DNA from: Candidatus Fukatsuia symbiotica
Lineage (GTDB): Bacteria > Pseudomonadota > Gammaproteobacteria > Enterobacterales > Enterobacteriaceae
Assembly (NCBI RefSeq): GCF_003122425.1
Contig: NZ_CP021661.1
Span: forward strand, 1 to 64,000
Reading direction: 5' to 3'
DNA: 64,000 nucleotides
Positions within the stretch are counted from its first letter, which is position 1, and every line of letters begins with the position of its first letter. Of the stretch, positions 43,925 through 52,443 are shown in pieces. Below the pieces are notes generated by a model. That model saw only the letters and a program-made list of their open reading frames with translations, had not been told where the DNA came from and ran no database searches. A program made the position numbers and the translations under genes.

Positions 43925-44157
43925 TGAGCTGCTTCCCAATCATCCGCTGAAATAGGAGCGGTGGGGTTAACATAACTAACGACGGATCCACGTAATACCT
44001 CAAGCGGGTTGCGAACGATATTCTGGTAAGGACGTATTTCCAGCGCAGGTTTACCGTGATCAGTCACGATAAGACTTGCACCTGATGCTTCAATTTGACG
44101 GAAATACTCAAGCGCTTTCGATTTGAATTCGGATTTTGATACTTGATTGACGTTCAT
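43921..44157 (-). CDS. Phd/YefM-family antitoxin
   Basis: This 78-residue antitoxin shows MNVNQVSKSEFKSKALEYFR and GASLIVTDHGKPALEIRPY, the Phd/YefM N-terminal DNA-binding pattern, and a short C-terminal tail for toxin binding. A tandem 14-bp repeat lies just upstream. Confidence 0.9.
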   Translation of the reverse strand: MNVNQVSKSEFKSKALEYFRQIEASGASLIVTDHGKPALEIRPYQNIVRNPLEVLRGSVVSYVNPTAPISADDWEAAQ

Positions 44158-44160
44158 AAT

Positions 44161-44188
44161 ATTCCTATAGTCATATTCCTATAGTCAT
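44161..44188 (+). promoter_or_regulatory. Tandem 14-bp repeat upstream of phd
   Basis: ATTCCTATAGTCAT occurs twice head to tail immediately upstream of the antitoxin start. The repeat may be an operator for the Phd-type protein or a scar of insertion, since CCTATAGTC also occurs near the pilO boundary repeats. Confidence 0.5.
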
Positions 44189-44238
44189 GATACTGACATA
44201 ATGCGACGATTATTACAAATTATGTTGGAGTTTGAGGG

Positions 44239-44496
44239 TCAATGGAGCAAATATCTGATCAAACTAGTCATATTTGGGAAGATCAGGCCGCTTGCCAAGC
44301 ATGTAATCGGTGAAATCCTGTGCTCGCTTGCGATCTCATCTAATTCAATGTCTAAAGATGATGCCTTTTTTCCTTCTTTCACTTTCACTTGAACCCAATG
44401 CCCAACAAACGCTTCGCCTTTATCTTTGCACCCTGTCAGTAACAATGCCAGCGCAAGCAAAACCATTCTTGCCATCCCTGCTTTTCGATATTGCAT
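44239..44496 (-). pseudogene. Chimeric lipoprotein fragment fused to the virB5 end
   Basis: The frame begins with the same signal and lipobox as the lipoprotein at 42776-43117. After GHWVQ it leaves that homology and runs, out of frame, through a 65-bp copy of the virB5 3' end (44270-44335 matches 45635-45700). It is a recombination product, probably non-functional. Confidence 0.75.
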
Positions 44497-44913
44497 AGTG
44501 AGTCCTCTTTTTGTTGTGGCCAGTCCTGAAACACCATTAAATAAATACTTCACAGCGCACGTTAAAACGCGCGGATAGAGATCTAATATGATCGATAGTT
44601 AATGAGCGCTTGCCACTCAGTATTTGACTAACCAACGACCTCGAACCTATTTCATTCTTCAAATCAGTTTGTTTCAAATTATATTGATCCATTAATACCC
44701 GTAGCGCTGCCACTCCAGTGGACATCCCTTCAAGCGCTTTATTAAATTCATAAAATTGTTCGTTATGTTCTTCATATTCCGCGATCTTGACAGCCAAAAT
44801 ATCAATTAGAGGGTTCTCATCATCATTTTCAATAAGATAATCGACTAATTCAAGCGCCGCTTTATAATCTGATTGAGCATGACTGCCACCCAGTAGTGGA
44901 ACGGCTGTCACCA
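44393..44913 (-). repeat. 521-bp direct repeat, copy B
   Basis: This is the partner of 43014-43534. Copy B keeps the complete antitoxin gene with its toxin, so it is probably the source of the duplication, whereas copy A keeps the complete lipoprotein gene. Confidence 0.9.
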
Positions 44914-44947
44914 GTGCCCTTGTTGCCTGGATAGCTTCGGTAATCAT
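44537..44947 (-). CDS. higA: HigA-like Xre antitoxin
   Basis: This 136-residue antitoxin has a C-terminal helix-turn-helix (YNLKQTDLKNEIGSRSLVSQ ILSGKRSLT) and an N-terminal toxin-binding region. It overlaps the upstream toxin gene by four bases, the order typical of higBA. Confidence 0.88.
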   Translation of the reverse strand: MITEAIQATRALVTAVPLLGGSHAQSDYKAALELVDYLIENDDENPLIDILAVKIAEYEEHNEQFYEFNKALEGMSTGVAALRVLMDQYNLKQTDLKNEIGSRSLVSQILSGKRSLTIDHIRSLSARFNVRCEVFI

Positions 44948-45255
44948 TTTTTATGCTCCCGATAATATTTATTCAATTTGTCATATTCAGAATGTGTCAC
45001 GATATGTTTGATGTAAACACGTTTATTAATAAAATTAATATAAACGATTAATCTTAAATGATTTCCACCTATATCAATGACCCACCATTTGTCTCTATAT
45101 TTGAATTTATCCAAACTGGGAAAGATGTTTTTGAGTTCCTCAGGATTTTTAAAATTATTGTCTTTCAGATATTTATACGTTGAGACTATCGCATAGGCGT
45201 CTCTCCCGTATTTTCTATGTGCAGCTTCAAAGGGTTCTTTTGATATTATGTGCAT
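44944..45255 (-). CDS. higB: HigB-family mRNA interferase toxin
   Basis: This 103-residue toxin has the HigB pattern HIISKEPFEAAHRKYGRDAY, WWVIDIGGNHLRLIVYINF and VYIKHIVTHSEYDKLN. It cleaves translated mRNA when free of the antitoxin encoded downstream. Confidence 0.9.
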   Translation of the reverse strand: MHIISKEPFEAAHRKYGRDAYAIVSTYKYLKDNNFKNPEELKNIFPSLDKFKYRDKWWVIDIGGNHLRLIVYINFINKRVYIKHIVTHSEYDKLNKYYREHKK

Positions 45256-45264
45256 ACGACACCA

Positions 45265-45285
45265 ATGTTTACATCATGTAAACAT
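45265..45285. promoter_or_regulatory. Palindromic operator upstream of higB
   Basis: ATGTTTAC and its complement GTAAACAT are separated by five bases. A weaker related palindrome (TTTACAATATGTAAA) lies at 45306-45320. Both are likely HigA binding sites. Confidence 0.55.
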
Positions 45286-45332
45286 TATAAGCATAATTCT
45301 TAAAATTTACAATATGTAAACTTAAGGTATTG

Positions 45333-45566
45333 TTACAGGGAAAAATGCCCTTCTTCAAGAACGGTTTCCCGATCCAGCAGAAAATCGGCATCCGCCTTTT
45401 CGCTGTTGTCTGTGAAGGTTGTCCAAGTGGGGCGAATGGGTTTTAACATCAGCGTATCGCCTTCCCGTTCAATCAGCAGTTCATTCACGCCAGCAAAATC
45501 CATCTCTACAGGCAACCTGATGGCGCGGTTTCTCCCATTTTTAAAAATGGCGACCGTTCTCTTCAT
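45333..45566 (-). CDS. VapB-like (AbrB-fold) antitoxin, orphan
   Basis: This 77-residue protein has a swapped-hairpin AbrB pattern (RTVAIFKNGRNRAIRLPVEM ... LLIEREGDTLMLKPIRPTW) typical of VapB/MazE antitoxins. No matching PIN toxin gene follows, and higB is next. It is either a relic or a cross-acting antitoxin. Confidence 0.8.
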   Translation of the reverse strand: MKRTVAIFKNGRNRAIRLPVEMDFAGVNELLIEREGDTLMLKPIRPTWTTFTDNSEKADADFLLDRETVLEEGHFSL

Positions 45567-45630
45567 ATGATCCCTTCGTTGATAGACATAGGGTTAGCCT
45601 ATGTCTGATTATACCGAAGTGCAACTTTGA

Positions 45631-46323
45631 CTAATCGTATTTGGGAAGATCAGGCCGTTTGCCAAGCATGTAATCGGTGAAATCCTGTGCTCGCTTGCGA
45701 TCAGCGAGTTTTTCTTTTTCTGCTGCCAGTTCCTTAATGTTCTGCAACCGGATCTGCTGAGTCTGGAGTTCCAACATTTCTTGCTGATAACGCAACGCTA
45801 AATCCTGTTTCTCCTGCGGCGTTTGCACCAGATTCAACTTCTCACGCAATTTTTTAGCATTCACCACCCGCTGGTCACTGGCACGTTTTTCATCCTCCAG
45901 CGTTCCCGCCTTCATTAAGAGTTTGTCGAACGCCTGTTGTACCTTTTGATCGTTCGAAGTTAATCCATATCGCTGGCGTAACTCCGGCAGGCGCTGGGTA
46001 TCGTTGTAAATCTGCTGCCAGTCGCCCATCGGGATAAGCGCATTAACCAAAGGGTCGTTAAGAAAGTCTCCCAATTTCGAATTCCCTTCAATCAATCCTT
46101 GGTAATGCTCATACTGGCTTTTGGCCTGAGCAATCGCTTCTTTAGCCTTATTCAACTGCGCGACGGCTTCCCTGGCCTGTTGCTTGGCGTAGGCGTTTTG
46201 CTGTGCCAATCCTTCCGGGCTGATGGTCGGTACACCGGCCTGGCTCCCCGACGTAAATAGACACATTCCTGCTACCAGAATAGTCGCCATCGTCGTTTTT
46301 CTCCGTTTTGCTAAATCGGTCAT
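45631..46323 (-). CDS. virB5: VirB5 minor pilus protein
   Basis: This 230-residue protein starts MTDLAKRRKTTMATILVAGM, with an N-terminal signal peptide, followed by a long helical region (QQAREAVAQLNKAKEAIAQA) and a C-terminal helix. This is the VirB5 family layout. The start overlaps the virB4 stop by four bases. The last 65 bp are duplicated at 44270-44335. Confidence 0.87.
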   Translation of the reverse strand: MTDLAKRRKTTMATILVAGMCLFTSGSQAGVPTISPEGLAQQNAYAKQQAREAVAQLNKAKEAIAQAKSQYEHYQGLIEGNSKLGDFLNDPLVNALIPMGDWQQIYNDTQRLPELRQRYGLTSNDQKVQQAFDKLLMKAGTLEDEKRASDQRVVNAKKLREKLNLVQTPQEKQDLALRYQQEMLELQTQQIRLQNIKELAAEKEKLADRKRAQDFTDYMLGKRPDLPKYD

Positions 46324-48716
46324 GATGTTTTCTCCTGCTGATGAAGCTGTTGCATTTCGGCAAGAAAGGCAGAGACCCAAACTGCCGGATCCTCCGTATT
46401 CAGTTCACGACGAATACGTGCCGCCACCGCCAGATTTTCATCAGTTGAAGACAGCAACGGCAACCAGTACTTCAATTTTTCATCCAGGACGAATTTTACC
46501 ATTACCGCCTGATGCCCCTGCTTAACCATGAATTCACGACTGGAGGGAATGAGCTCAACCACTTTGTCGAATTCTTTACCTTCAATCCCAAACGCCTTGT
46601 AGCTTTCCCGTTTTGCTTTGGTATTGGCCATCCAGATTTGTGTGATCACCTGCTGAATAACAGCGGGAGCGTAGTCTGTTGAGAGCGCATCTTCTGGCGA
46701 TTGCGTATCCATCATCAAAATCTCGCCACGTGTCCGCCCAGCTTTTAAAATTTCCTTAATCGCTTCCGCAGTACTTTCAAACGAAAGGGGAACCCAATAT
46801 TCGGCAATGACATTGATTAACAGACTTCCTGGCTGCGTCGCATGCATTTCGCGTTTTAAATAAAAAAAAGTATTCAGCATCACCTCCATGGCGGCTGAAT
46901 GTTTACCGGCATACTCCTTGTTCAGAATAAGGGTGCAATCGAATGCCAGACGACGTAATGTTCGGGGCTCAAACAGGTTAACCGGGGCATCTAATATCCA
47001 GGCATACTGCCCCTGATGGCCGTCTACGTTACGACACCATTTCGCCAAGCGCGTGTGCAAGCAGTTTCCGCCCTTTTTGGGGATCCCTTGCAACATCAAA
47101 GACAATGAGCGATTTTCTATCACACTGTGCCGCATCACGGCTTCAATGCCATCCTGAATTTCCCTTTCCTCGTCGGGGGCGGTTTCGCCTGCACACTGCT
47201 TCACGGTATCGAACAAAAACTGACGTAAAGACGGTGAGTCTTGGAACTGGAAAGGCTGAATGCCCGTATAAACCCCTGGCGATACGGTAAAATAGTGCGC
47301 ACCCAATGCGCGAAGCACGTTTTCCAATGAATGATTGTAATCAAGAGAAAAAATCATCGGGTTCCAGCGGCTAAAGTGAATCAACATACAGGCTTCTAGC
47401 GTGGTTTTACCCGCGTTGGTCATGGCCGTTACCGCAATATGACCGGCCAGCTTCTCGCCGGTATTGTTGTGCCCTAACGGGCTATCGTGCGGGTTAAGAA
47501 AATAAACCCCTTCATTCACGGTTTTCAGCGGCATCAGCGCCGTACCATCTCCGGGCGGATTGCCTGTTGCTTTCCCTGTTGGGGTCGCGTGCAATGAGAA
47601 ACCGCAAGCCAGGTTTTCGGTCGATTTCGCCATCGGATACACGGCATCCGTTACGCCCGGAAATTGAGTAAACCAAGTATCAATATTCGTCAGCGTTGAG
47701 CGAATAAAGGCAGTATCGTGCGTCATGAACAGGGAATCCATTTTCGCCCCGTTGGCAATCGCTTCATCGGGCGTGTCGCCATAAACGATTAGCCCCGCGT
47801 GGTATTTGCCAAAGGCCAATGTTCCCTGTGTGATTTGCTGTACAGCCTGCTCTATCTCATCGGTTTGGTTCGATTCCCCTTCCACGGCTTTTAAGTCAGC
47901 AGTATGTTTTTTAAAGGCGGCCTTAACCTTGTTCCTATCCTCAAACAAAAAGGTCTGAACCAACGTGAAATCAAATTGTTGCTCAACCGCTTCATCCCAC
48001 ATACCCGGTGTTGAAATGGCCGGGTAATCACGCAGATCATAGGTGGTACAAAATCGCTGACCGCCTTTATTCGGGCGATTTTCAATAAAATCATAGCCAC
48101 CAAAATGGGTGACACTGTCGATGACCGCATCCCCCAACCGCGTATCACTCACTAAAATATCTTGTTCCTGGCCGTTGAACAGCAGCGAGTAAAAACGACC
48201 AATTTGTGAAAATAAGGCACCGTGCTGATTTTCTTCCATCCCCAGCAGGGAAGCATCAAACGGCTCCAGCATCGTTTTTGAGACGGTGATCAATTCCTCT
48301 ATCCGTGCTATTCCGTCCTCTAAATCCTGATACTTGAGGATCAATGCCAGACTATAACCGACCTGCCGAAACTCACCCTCACGAAACGGGGCGGTGTAAG
48401 CATCAACAAACGCCTGCAACGCGGGTAACGCCAAAGCATACTGTGTGTTGAGCCTGACTTTGTTTTTTGTGATGTAAGTTTGTAGCATCAGGTTTTTGCC
48501 TTCTTTTTTTCCTAATGCTTGAAAATAACGGTTAAGCAGGGAAAACAACCTGTTTAATGATTCGGGTTCACGGGTCTCATGGGAGATACCTTTTAATCGC
48601 ACCACGCTCAGTAATCGATTGCCAGGCAAAGTGACAATGTTTTCTCCGACGTGATAGCCCATTAACGGCGCTTTAGTCTCCACCGGAAAAACGGACTTTC
48701 GCATAGCGGCGGCCAT
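46320..48716 (-). CDS. virB4: VirB4 ATPase
   Basis: This 798-residue ATPase starts MAAAMRKSVFPVETKAPLMG. It has the N-terminal CagE/VirB4 domain, Walker A AMTNAGKTTL near residue 430 and Walker B-like ILMMDTQSPEDAL. It energises pilus assembly and substrate transfer. It is intact and overlaps virB3 by 44 bases. Confidence 0.93.
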   Translation of the reverse strand: MAAAMRKSVFPVETKAPLMGYHVGENIVTLPGNRLLSVVRLKGISHETREPESLNRLFSLLNRYFQALGKKEGKNLMLQTYITKNKVRLNTQYALALPALQAFVDAYTAPFREGEFRQVGYSLALILKYQDLEDGIARIEELITVSKTMLEPFDASLLGMEENQHGALFSQIGRFYSLLFNGQEQDILVSDTRLGDAVIDSVTHFGGYDFIENRPNKGGQRFCTTYDLRDYPAISTPGMWDEAVEQQFDFTLVQTFLFEDRNKVKAAFKKHTADLKAVEGESNQTDEIEQAVQQITQGTLAFGKYHAGLIVYGDTPDEAIANGAKMDSLFMTHDTAFIRSTLTNIDTWFTQFPGVTDAVYPMAKSTENLACGFSLHATPTGKATGNPPGDGTALMPLKTVNEGVYFLNPHDSPLGHNNTGEKLAGHIAVTAMTNAGKTTLEACMLIHFSRWNPMIFSLDYNHSLENVLRALGAHYFTVSPGVYTGIQPFQFQDSPSLRQFLFDTVKQCAGETAPDEEREIQDGIEAVMRHSVIENRSLSLMLQGIPKKGGNCLHTRLAKWCRNVDGHQGQYAWILDAPVNLFEPRTLRRLAFDCTLILNKEYAGKHSAAMEVMLNTFFYLKREMHATQPGSLLINVIAEYWVPLSFESTAEAIKEILKAGRTRGEILMMDTQSPEDALSTDYAPAVIQQVITQIWMANTKAKRESYKAFGIEGKEFDKVVELIPSSREFMVKQGHQAVMVKFVLDEKLKYWLPLLSSTDENLAVAARIRRELNTEDPAVWVSAFLAEMQQLHQQEKTS

Positions 48717-49043
48717 AATATTGACTCCATTTTGGATTTTGCGGGGTGACGAACAACGATTTACCAAACCTGCGATTCAGGCGAAGGCGACGTAGCATAA
48801 AATGCAAGCGGCGCAAATATTTATCGTCTTTCTCGCAAACGATCCGAAGGGCTATCCCTACCAACAAAAACGGTAATGCCAGCAAGCCACCCCACCCGCC
48901 AAAGGCGCTAAATCCACTGACACCGAATACCAGTGTGCCAACAAAACAAAGTAGCAACGGGAAGATAGGCACCCCCAGAAGAGAGGGATGCGACTCATCC
49001 CATTGTGGCTGTCAAATTCCAGGTGTTCAGCCTCTTTTTTCAC
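48673..49043 (-). pseudogene. virB3: VirB3 inner-membrane protein, frameshifted
   Basis: The first frame (GTG at 49043; KKEAEHLEFDSHNGMSRIPL FWG) must switch to VPIFPLLLCFVGTLVFGVSG for the two membrane helices and the conserved end (LRRLRLNRRFGKSLFVTPQN). One extra G in the G5 run (plus-strand C5 at 48972-48976) restores a VirB3 of about 123 residues. Confidence 0.85.
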
Positions 49044-49384
49044 AGTCCGGTTCCCCCGAAGAATTGCCAGGCCGCCGTCCCAATCAGGATAACCCCGCCC
49101 ACTAACGCTACCGCACCAATTTGTTTAAAGTAGTCCATCAGTGTCGTATCCATGTCACCATTTGAGCGGGAAATCAGCCATTTGATACCCACCCAGGTTA
49201 AGGTGATCAGCGCACAGATAGCGGCAACCGCATATAACGCCACCTGAACATCTTTGCTATACGTTTGGATGGAAGATTTCCAGTCGGCCAACACCCAGGG
49301 GGAAGTCAGCAATAGCACTATTGCCAGTAGTACGTGATTAACCCACGGTTTTTTTAGCGAGGGTTCGAAGGGTTGATTCGGCAT
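49040..49384 (-). CDS. virB2: VirB2/TrbC-type major pilin
   Basis: This 114-residue pilin precursor starts MPNQPFEPSLKKPWVNHVLL, with a long signal sequence ending near LADWKS, then two hydrophobic helices (VALYAVAAICALITLTWVG, IGAVALVGGVILIGTAAWQF). These are standard for VirB2. The longer upstream frame overlaps virB1 and is rejected. Confidence 0.87.
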   Translation of the reverse strand: MPNQPFEPSLKKPWVNHVLLAIVLLLTSPWVLADWKSSIQTYSKDVQVALYAVAAICALITLTWVGIKWLISRSNGDMDTTLMDYFKQIGAVALVGGVILIGTAAWQFFGGTGL

Positions 49385-50030
49385 TGTTCTCTTTTTCCTC
49401 ATTGACAGGTTGTGTATTGGGTTTGTTTTTGCCCGATTCCTCGCCATAGCGTGGATACTGGCGTAGCACATCCCAGGATGGGTAAATAGGCACGTTAGGC
49501 GGCGCAGAGGGGGCAAAATCAAGCGAAGGCGCTTTTATCCGCTCCGCTTTTGTGCTCGGCACGGTGTATCCCTTTTGCGGAAGGGTATAACCGATCCTTT
49601 GTACATAGCTGGTCTGCTGAAAATCGTTTTCAGCCTTCTGTCCGGTGGTAAAATTACCGGAGTAATAGCAACTGAGCGTCCGTTTTAAGGAGCCACCGCG
49701 CTGGTAGCAATCAGTGATGATTTTTTCGAAGACAGAAAGGTTGGTACAGGGAGTAAAAAGTTGTTCGGGTGTGACGCCGTAACGTTTGAAATTGGACTGG
49801 TTAATTTGCATTAGGCCAACGGAAAAATTTTTTCCTTTCGCCTTAAGCCGATTAACATGCGCCATGGCATCATTCAGATTATGAGGAAAAATCCCCTGCT
49901 TCTGCCCGACAACGCCAATAGCGTAAGGATTAAAACTACTTTCTACTCTTGCAACATCATGACTGGTATCGGGATGAATACTCGGTGCACATTGCATTGC
50001 CAACGTTAAAAATGTGGCGCTTGCGATCAT
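49338..50030 (-). CDS. virB1: VirB1 lytic transglycosylase
   Basis: This 230-residue SLT-fold protein has the catalytic Glu in VARVESSFNPYAIGVV and the motifs SVGLMQINQSNFKRYG and TLSCYYSGNF. It opens peptidoglycan for channel assembly. The C-terminal tail is proline-rich. It is the first virB gene in the operon. Confidence 0.92.
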   Translation of the reverse strand: MIASATFLTLAMQCAPSIHPDTSHDVARVESSFNPYAIGVVGQKQGIFPHNLNDAMAHVNRLKAKGKNFSVGLMQINQSNFKRYGVTPEQLFTPCTNLSVFEKIITDCYQRGGSLKRTLSCYYSGNFTTGQKAENDFQQTSYVQRIGYTLPQKGYTVPSTKAERIKAPSLDFAPSAPPNVPIYPSWDVLRQYPRYGEESGKNKPNTQPVNEEKENNAESTLRTLAKKTVG

Positions 50031-50073
50031 AATACTCCCTCAAAAATATATTTTTCTTTGACTGATCACCGTG

Positions 50074-50298
50074 TTAAATATCATCAAACCGTTTTCTTTC
50101 CTCCTCCGTGCCTAAAATTTCTTTCAGTCTGTCCCGCGCCTCATCCCCTGATTTTTTGATGAGATAGCGAATAAATTCAGATACCGTGACAGGTCGTCCA
50201 ACATAATGCCCAACATCAAGCACAATTTTATCCAGCTGGTCACGTAATTCCGCGCCGATATAAACCGATTTTCCACGGCGAGATATTTGGTTAAACAT
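50074..50298 (-). CDS. Small CopG-like DNA-binding protein
   Basis: This 74-residue protein has an N-terminal pattern (KSVYIGAELRDQLDKIVLDV ... TVSEFIRYLIKKS) suggesting a ribbon-helix-helix fold. Its place just upstream of virB1 on the same strand suggests a regulator of the transfer operon. Confidence 0.65.
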   Translation of the reverse strand: MFNQISRRGKSVYIGAELRDQLDKIVLDVGHYVGRPVTVSEFIRYLIKKSGDEARDRLKEILGTEEERKRFDDI

Positions 50299-50345
50299 GC
50301 ATTGATTTCCTAAAGGAAAGAGAATAAGGATTTATTTTTGTATTT

Positions 50346-50702
50346 TTAGGGTTTGTAAAGATACACGTCTGGTAAACAGCGGTTGGTGAAACTGGCTGTT
50401 TGAGCTGTATTGTCAGCCTTCTTCATCAAAGTAATAAACTCCACCCATACATTGATGCGGTCATCTCTTTGACGTAATTTGGGTTTTAACCCGAAAATAT
50501 TGTCAATGATATTTTCGATTGAACGTGTTTCTTTTTCACGTTTTTTGATGGCGTTTAGCCTTAATTGCCTAATTTCATCGTTCCGCTGACATTTTTTACG
50601 GTAACGGATTTGGCGACGTAATCGGCACCGTTGACGTGCATTCATGCAATTTTTCCAGTAAAAATAGCTTGGGTGGTGCGTATCCATAATACGCACGCCC
50701 AA
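50346..50702 (-). CDS. Unknown basic protein at the head of the transfer region
   Basis: This protein of up to 118 residues is strongly basic in its first half (RQRCRLRRQIRYRKKCQRN) and has no recognised domain. The start is uncertain: M at 50702, 50687 or 50645 are possible, and the first two lie on or beside a palindrome. Confidence 0.5.
   Translation of the reverse strand: MGVRIMDTHHPSYFYWKNCMNARQRCRLRRQIRYRKKCQRNDEIRQLRLNAIKKREKETRSIENIIDNIFGLKPKLRQRDDRINVWVEFITLMKKADNTAQTASFTNRCLPDVYLYKP
50676..50696. promoter_or_regulatory. Palindrome at the start of the transfer region
   Basis: GTGCGTAT and its complement ATACGCAC are separated by CCATA. It overlaps the possible starts of the 50346-50702 gene, so it could be an operator for the leftward transfer operon. 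Confidence 0.45.
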
Positions 50703-50792
50703 CCCACAGTCCTAAAATAATGTACACCTGTGTCGGCATACGGCCTGATTGTTAAAGAGCGATATTCCATTACGTGCTGAGAGCACAAATTG

Positions 50793-50895
50793 AATGTTTG
50801 TAGGTACTATGATGGCTTATATTTCGATATCGGTATATCGTCTAAAAGATGATTTTGAGTTTAAAAAACAACCAATCAATACATTATTTAAAAAT
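50793..50895 (+). repeat. 103-bp direct repeat, left of third replicon
   Basis: It matches 52663-52765 with only about four or five differences. It contains the imperfect palindrome CGATATCGGTATATCG. The two copies bracket the third repA replicon, so they may be recombination (resolution) sites or the ends of an inserted module. Confidence 0.85.
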
Positions 50896-50975
50896 TTGCC
50901 AAAAATTAACGAATCCTTGCTCTAGTGGTTGTTATTTTTTTTCTTTGGGTAGGTGAGCCGTTGGAGTGTAGGCGG

Positions 50976-51077
50976 GTCAATGCTCGCCTTGGCGACCGCG
51001 TAGCGGCTTGGCATTGACGCGACGGAGCGACGTTACCCTTGTGGAGGGGGTTGTGAGCACGCAGTGAGCGCAACCCC
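50976..51077. repeat. GC-rich region with nested inverted repeats
   Basis: GTCAATGC/GCATTGAC (50976-50983, 51011-51018) and GGGGTTG/CAACCCC (51047-51053, 51071-51077) lie in a stretch much richer in G+C than its surroundings. An 85-codon frame runs through it from the origin but looks accidental. The function is unknown. Confidence 0.5.
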
Positions 51078-51098
51078 TTGTTAAGCGGGTTTTTATTG

Positions 51099-51433
51099 GG
51101 GTTAAGGTGTTTACCTTGAAGTTAATGTTATCCCCGGTTTTTTTAACGTTTAATTTCTTTTTTCTTTTTAAAGAAGTTAAAAGTAATTTTGCATCTATCG
51201 CATAAGAAGCATCTATCTCAAAATTGACTTGCATCTATATGTGGATAATCTTCATTTTCGATAGGACACCGACGATTTTTTATCTCCTGATGGGGTTATG
51301 ACGCCACTTTCACACAGGATGAACAGGCATAAATAGGGTTTAAATAAGGGTGATCAGGGGAAATGGCAGGATGGGAGCGTGAGGAAACCTACGCGAGGGG
51401 CGTAAGCGATTTTTTTGAGGAGACAGGCGTGCT
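51099..51433 (-). other. Origin region of the third replicon
   Basis: It is homologous to 6832-7153. The DnaA box TGTGGATAA is at 51240-51248. The second, degenerate box differs from the arms (TTATCCCCG). Homology begins at GGGGTTAAGGTG, the point where the arms carry the ISAs1-family element, so this is the uninterrupted form. Confidence 0.65.
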
Positions 51434-52291
51434 TTAGTGCACAGGGATGTCCGGTGGAGGCGTACTGGCGATCTTACGCAGTCGGTAATACTCAATGTCG
51501 ACCTGCTTTCTAAGACCTTCAGACCCTAAACTGCCGAGTTCAAGCAAGGAATAACGCTTAACTAGCTTATGAAGAATGTCTTGTTTGGCGGTCTGCTCGT
51601 CCAGTTTAGCTATCCGTCGTGCAAGTTTGTGCTGTTTATTGATGGCGTACCGAGATTTTCGGTGCTCAAACGCCCGCTTAATGTGCTGCTCTTTCGCCCG
51701 GCGGCGGGCTTCTATTAAGGTTATGGAAGGTTCACCTTTCTCTAGCAGACCTTTGTTAATCCAACCCATTTGCTGATTTTGGGCGCTTTCCAGTTTTTCC
51801 GGCGATACCCCAAATAACATAAAGAACAACGGCGTAAGCGTAATGAGTTTGGGAATATAACTGGCCATCAGTTTATCCCATACCTTTTCGCACACCACCA
51901 AGCCCATCGGCTCCATAAAGTCGGTGATCAAACGTGAGGCACGGGTAATGGATTTATTACCCGCTTCCGACAGTGTAGACAGCCCACATTCGTCCGCCAG
52001 TTGTTCGACCGACGCCATCACTAAACCAGAAGCAATGTTAAAATGGTAGAGCAGAGCAGGAACCATCGCCCTCAGGGCACGCGCTCGATGTTCATTAAGA
52101 CGACGGAAACGAGGCCGGAGCTCTCCTGTCTTGGGATCGGTAGGCTGTATGATGTATAGCAGTTCGCTGCGCGCCACATCCTTTTCAGACGCACGTTGCA
52201 TAGAATAACGGATAAAAGCAGGACGCTGCTTATCACTTGTAGGCGGTGTAAAAACCGGGTAGAGATTGGAAATGTAACTTGTTCTAATCAC
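51434..52291 (-). CDS. repA: IncFII-family replication initiator RepA (diverged third copy)
   Basis: These 285 residues align with the arm copies over the full length with roughly 20-25 substitutions, for example at the start (MIRTSYISN), around residue 97 (PALLYHF) and near the C-terminus (LGSLGSEGLRKQ). It starts at GTG 52291, overlapping its leader peptide. The differences mean that the replicon diverged before the arm duplication. Confidence 0.9.
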   Translation of the reverse strand: MIRTSYISNLYPVFTPPTSDKQRPAFIRYSMQRASEKDVARSELLYIIQPTDPKTGELRPRFRRLNEHRARALRAMVPALLYHFNIASGLVMASVEQLADECGLSTLSEAGNKSITRASRLITDFMEPMGLVVCEKVWDKLMASYIPKLITLTPLFFMLFGVSPEKLESAQNQQMGWINKGLLEKGEPSITLIEARRRAKEQHIKRAFEHRKSRYAINKQHKLARRIAKLDEQTAKQDILHKLVKRYSLLELGSLGSEGLRKQVDIEYYRLRKIASTPPPDIPVH

Positions 52292-52343
52292 CCCGCCCTA
52301 CACTTATAGCGGGCACAAGGGGTTGAATATTTTTGAACATCAT
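52284..52343 (-). CDS. RepA leader peptide (third replicon)
   Basis: MMFKNIQPLVPAISVGRGD is almost identical to the leader in the arms. Its stop overlaps the repA start region, as expected for coupled translation. Confidence 0.62.
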   Translation of the reverse strand: MMFKNIQPLVPAISVGRGD

Positions 52344-52351
52344 TCTATACT
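52323..52351 (+). promoter_or_regulatory. Promoter of the CopA-like antisense RNA
   Basis: The -35 TTGAAT (52323-52328), a 17-bp spacer and the -10 TATACT (52346-52351) form a near-consensus sigma-70 promoter, conserved in the two arm copies. Confidence 0.7.
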
Positions 52352-52357
52352 CCCTGC

Positions 52358-52443
52358 TAGAACACATCCAGCAGTTCTAGTTGATGCCCCGATATTCTGA
52401 GTCTACCCGCTAAAGTTGAGACAGATGTCGGGGTTTTCTTTTT
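52358..52443 (+). ncRNA. copA: CopA-like antisense RNA (third replicon)
   Basis: About 86 nt from the predicted start to the T-run. It includes a stem around CTAGAAC/GTTCTAG and the main stem-loop at 52387-52433 followed by TTTTCTTTTT. The loop (ACCCGCTAAAGTTG) is the same as in the arms although the stem differs, so the RNA may cross-regulate all three repA genes. Confidence 0.7.

Noticed and set aside
50977..51234. 85-codon frame running from the third origin into the GC-rich region
   Set aside because: The first 20 codons overlap the origin and are also present in the arms, where an indel in the A-rich tract ends the frame at once. The remainder crosses inverted repeats and has no protein-like motif.
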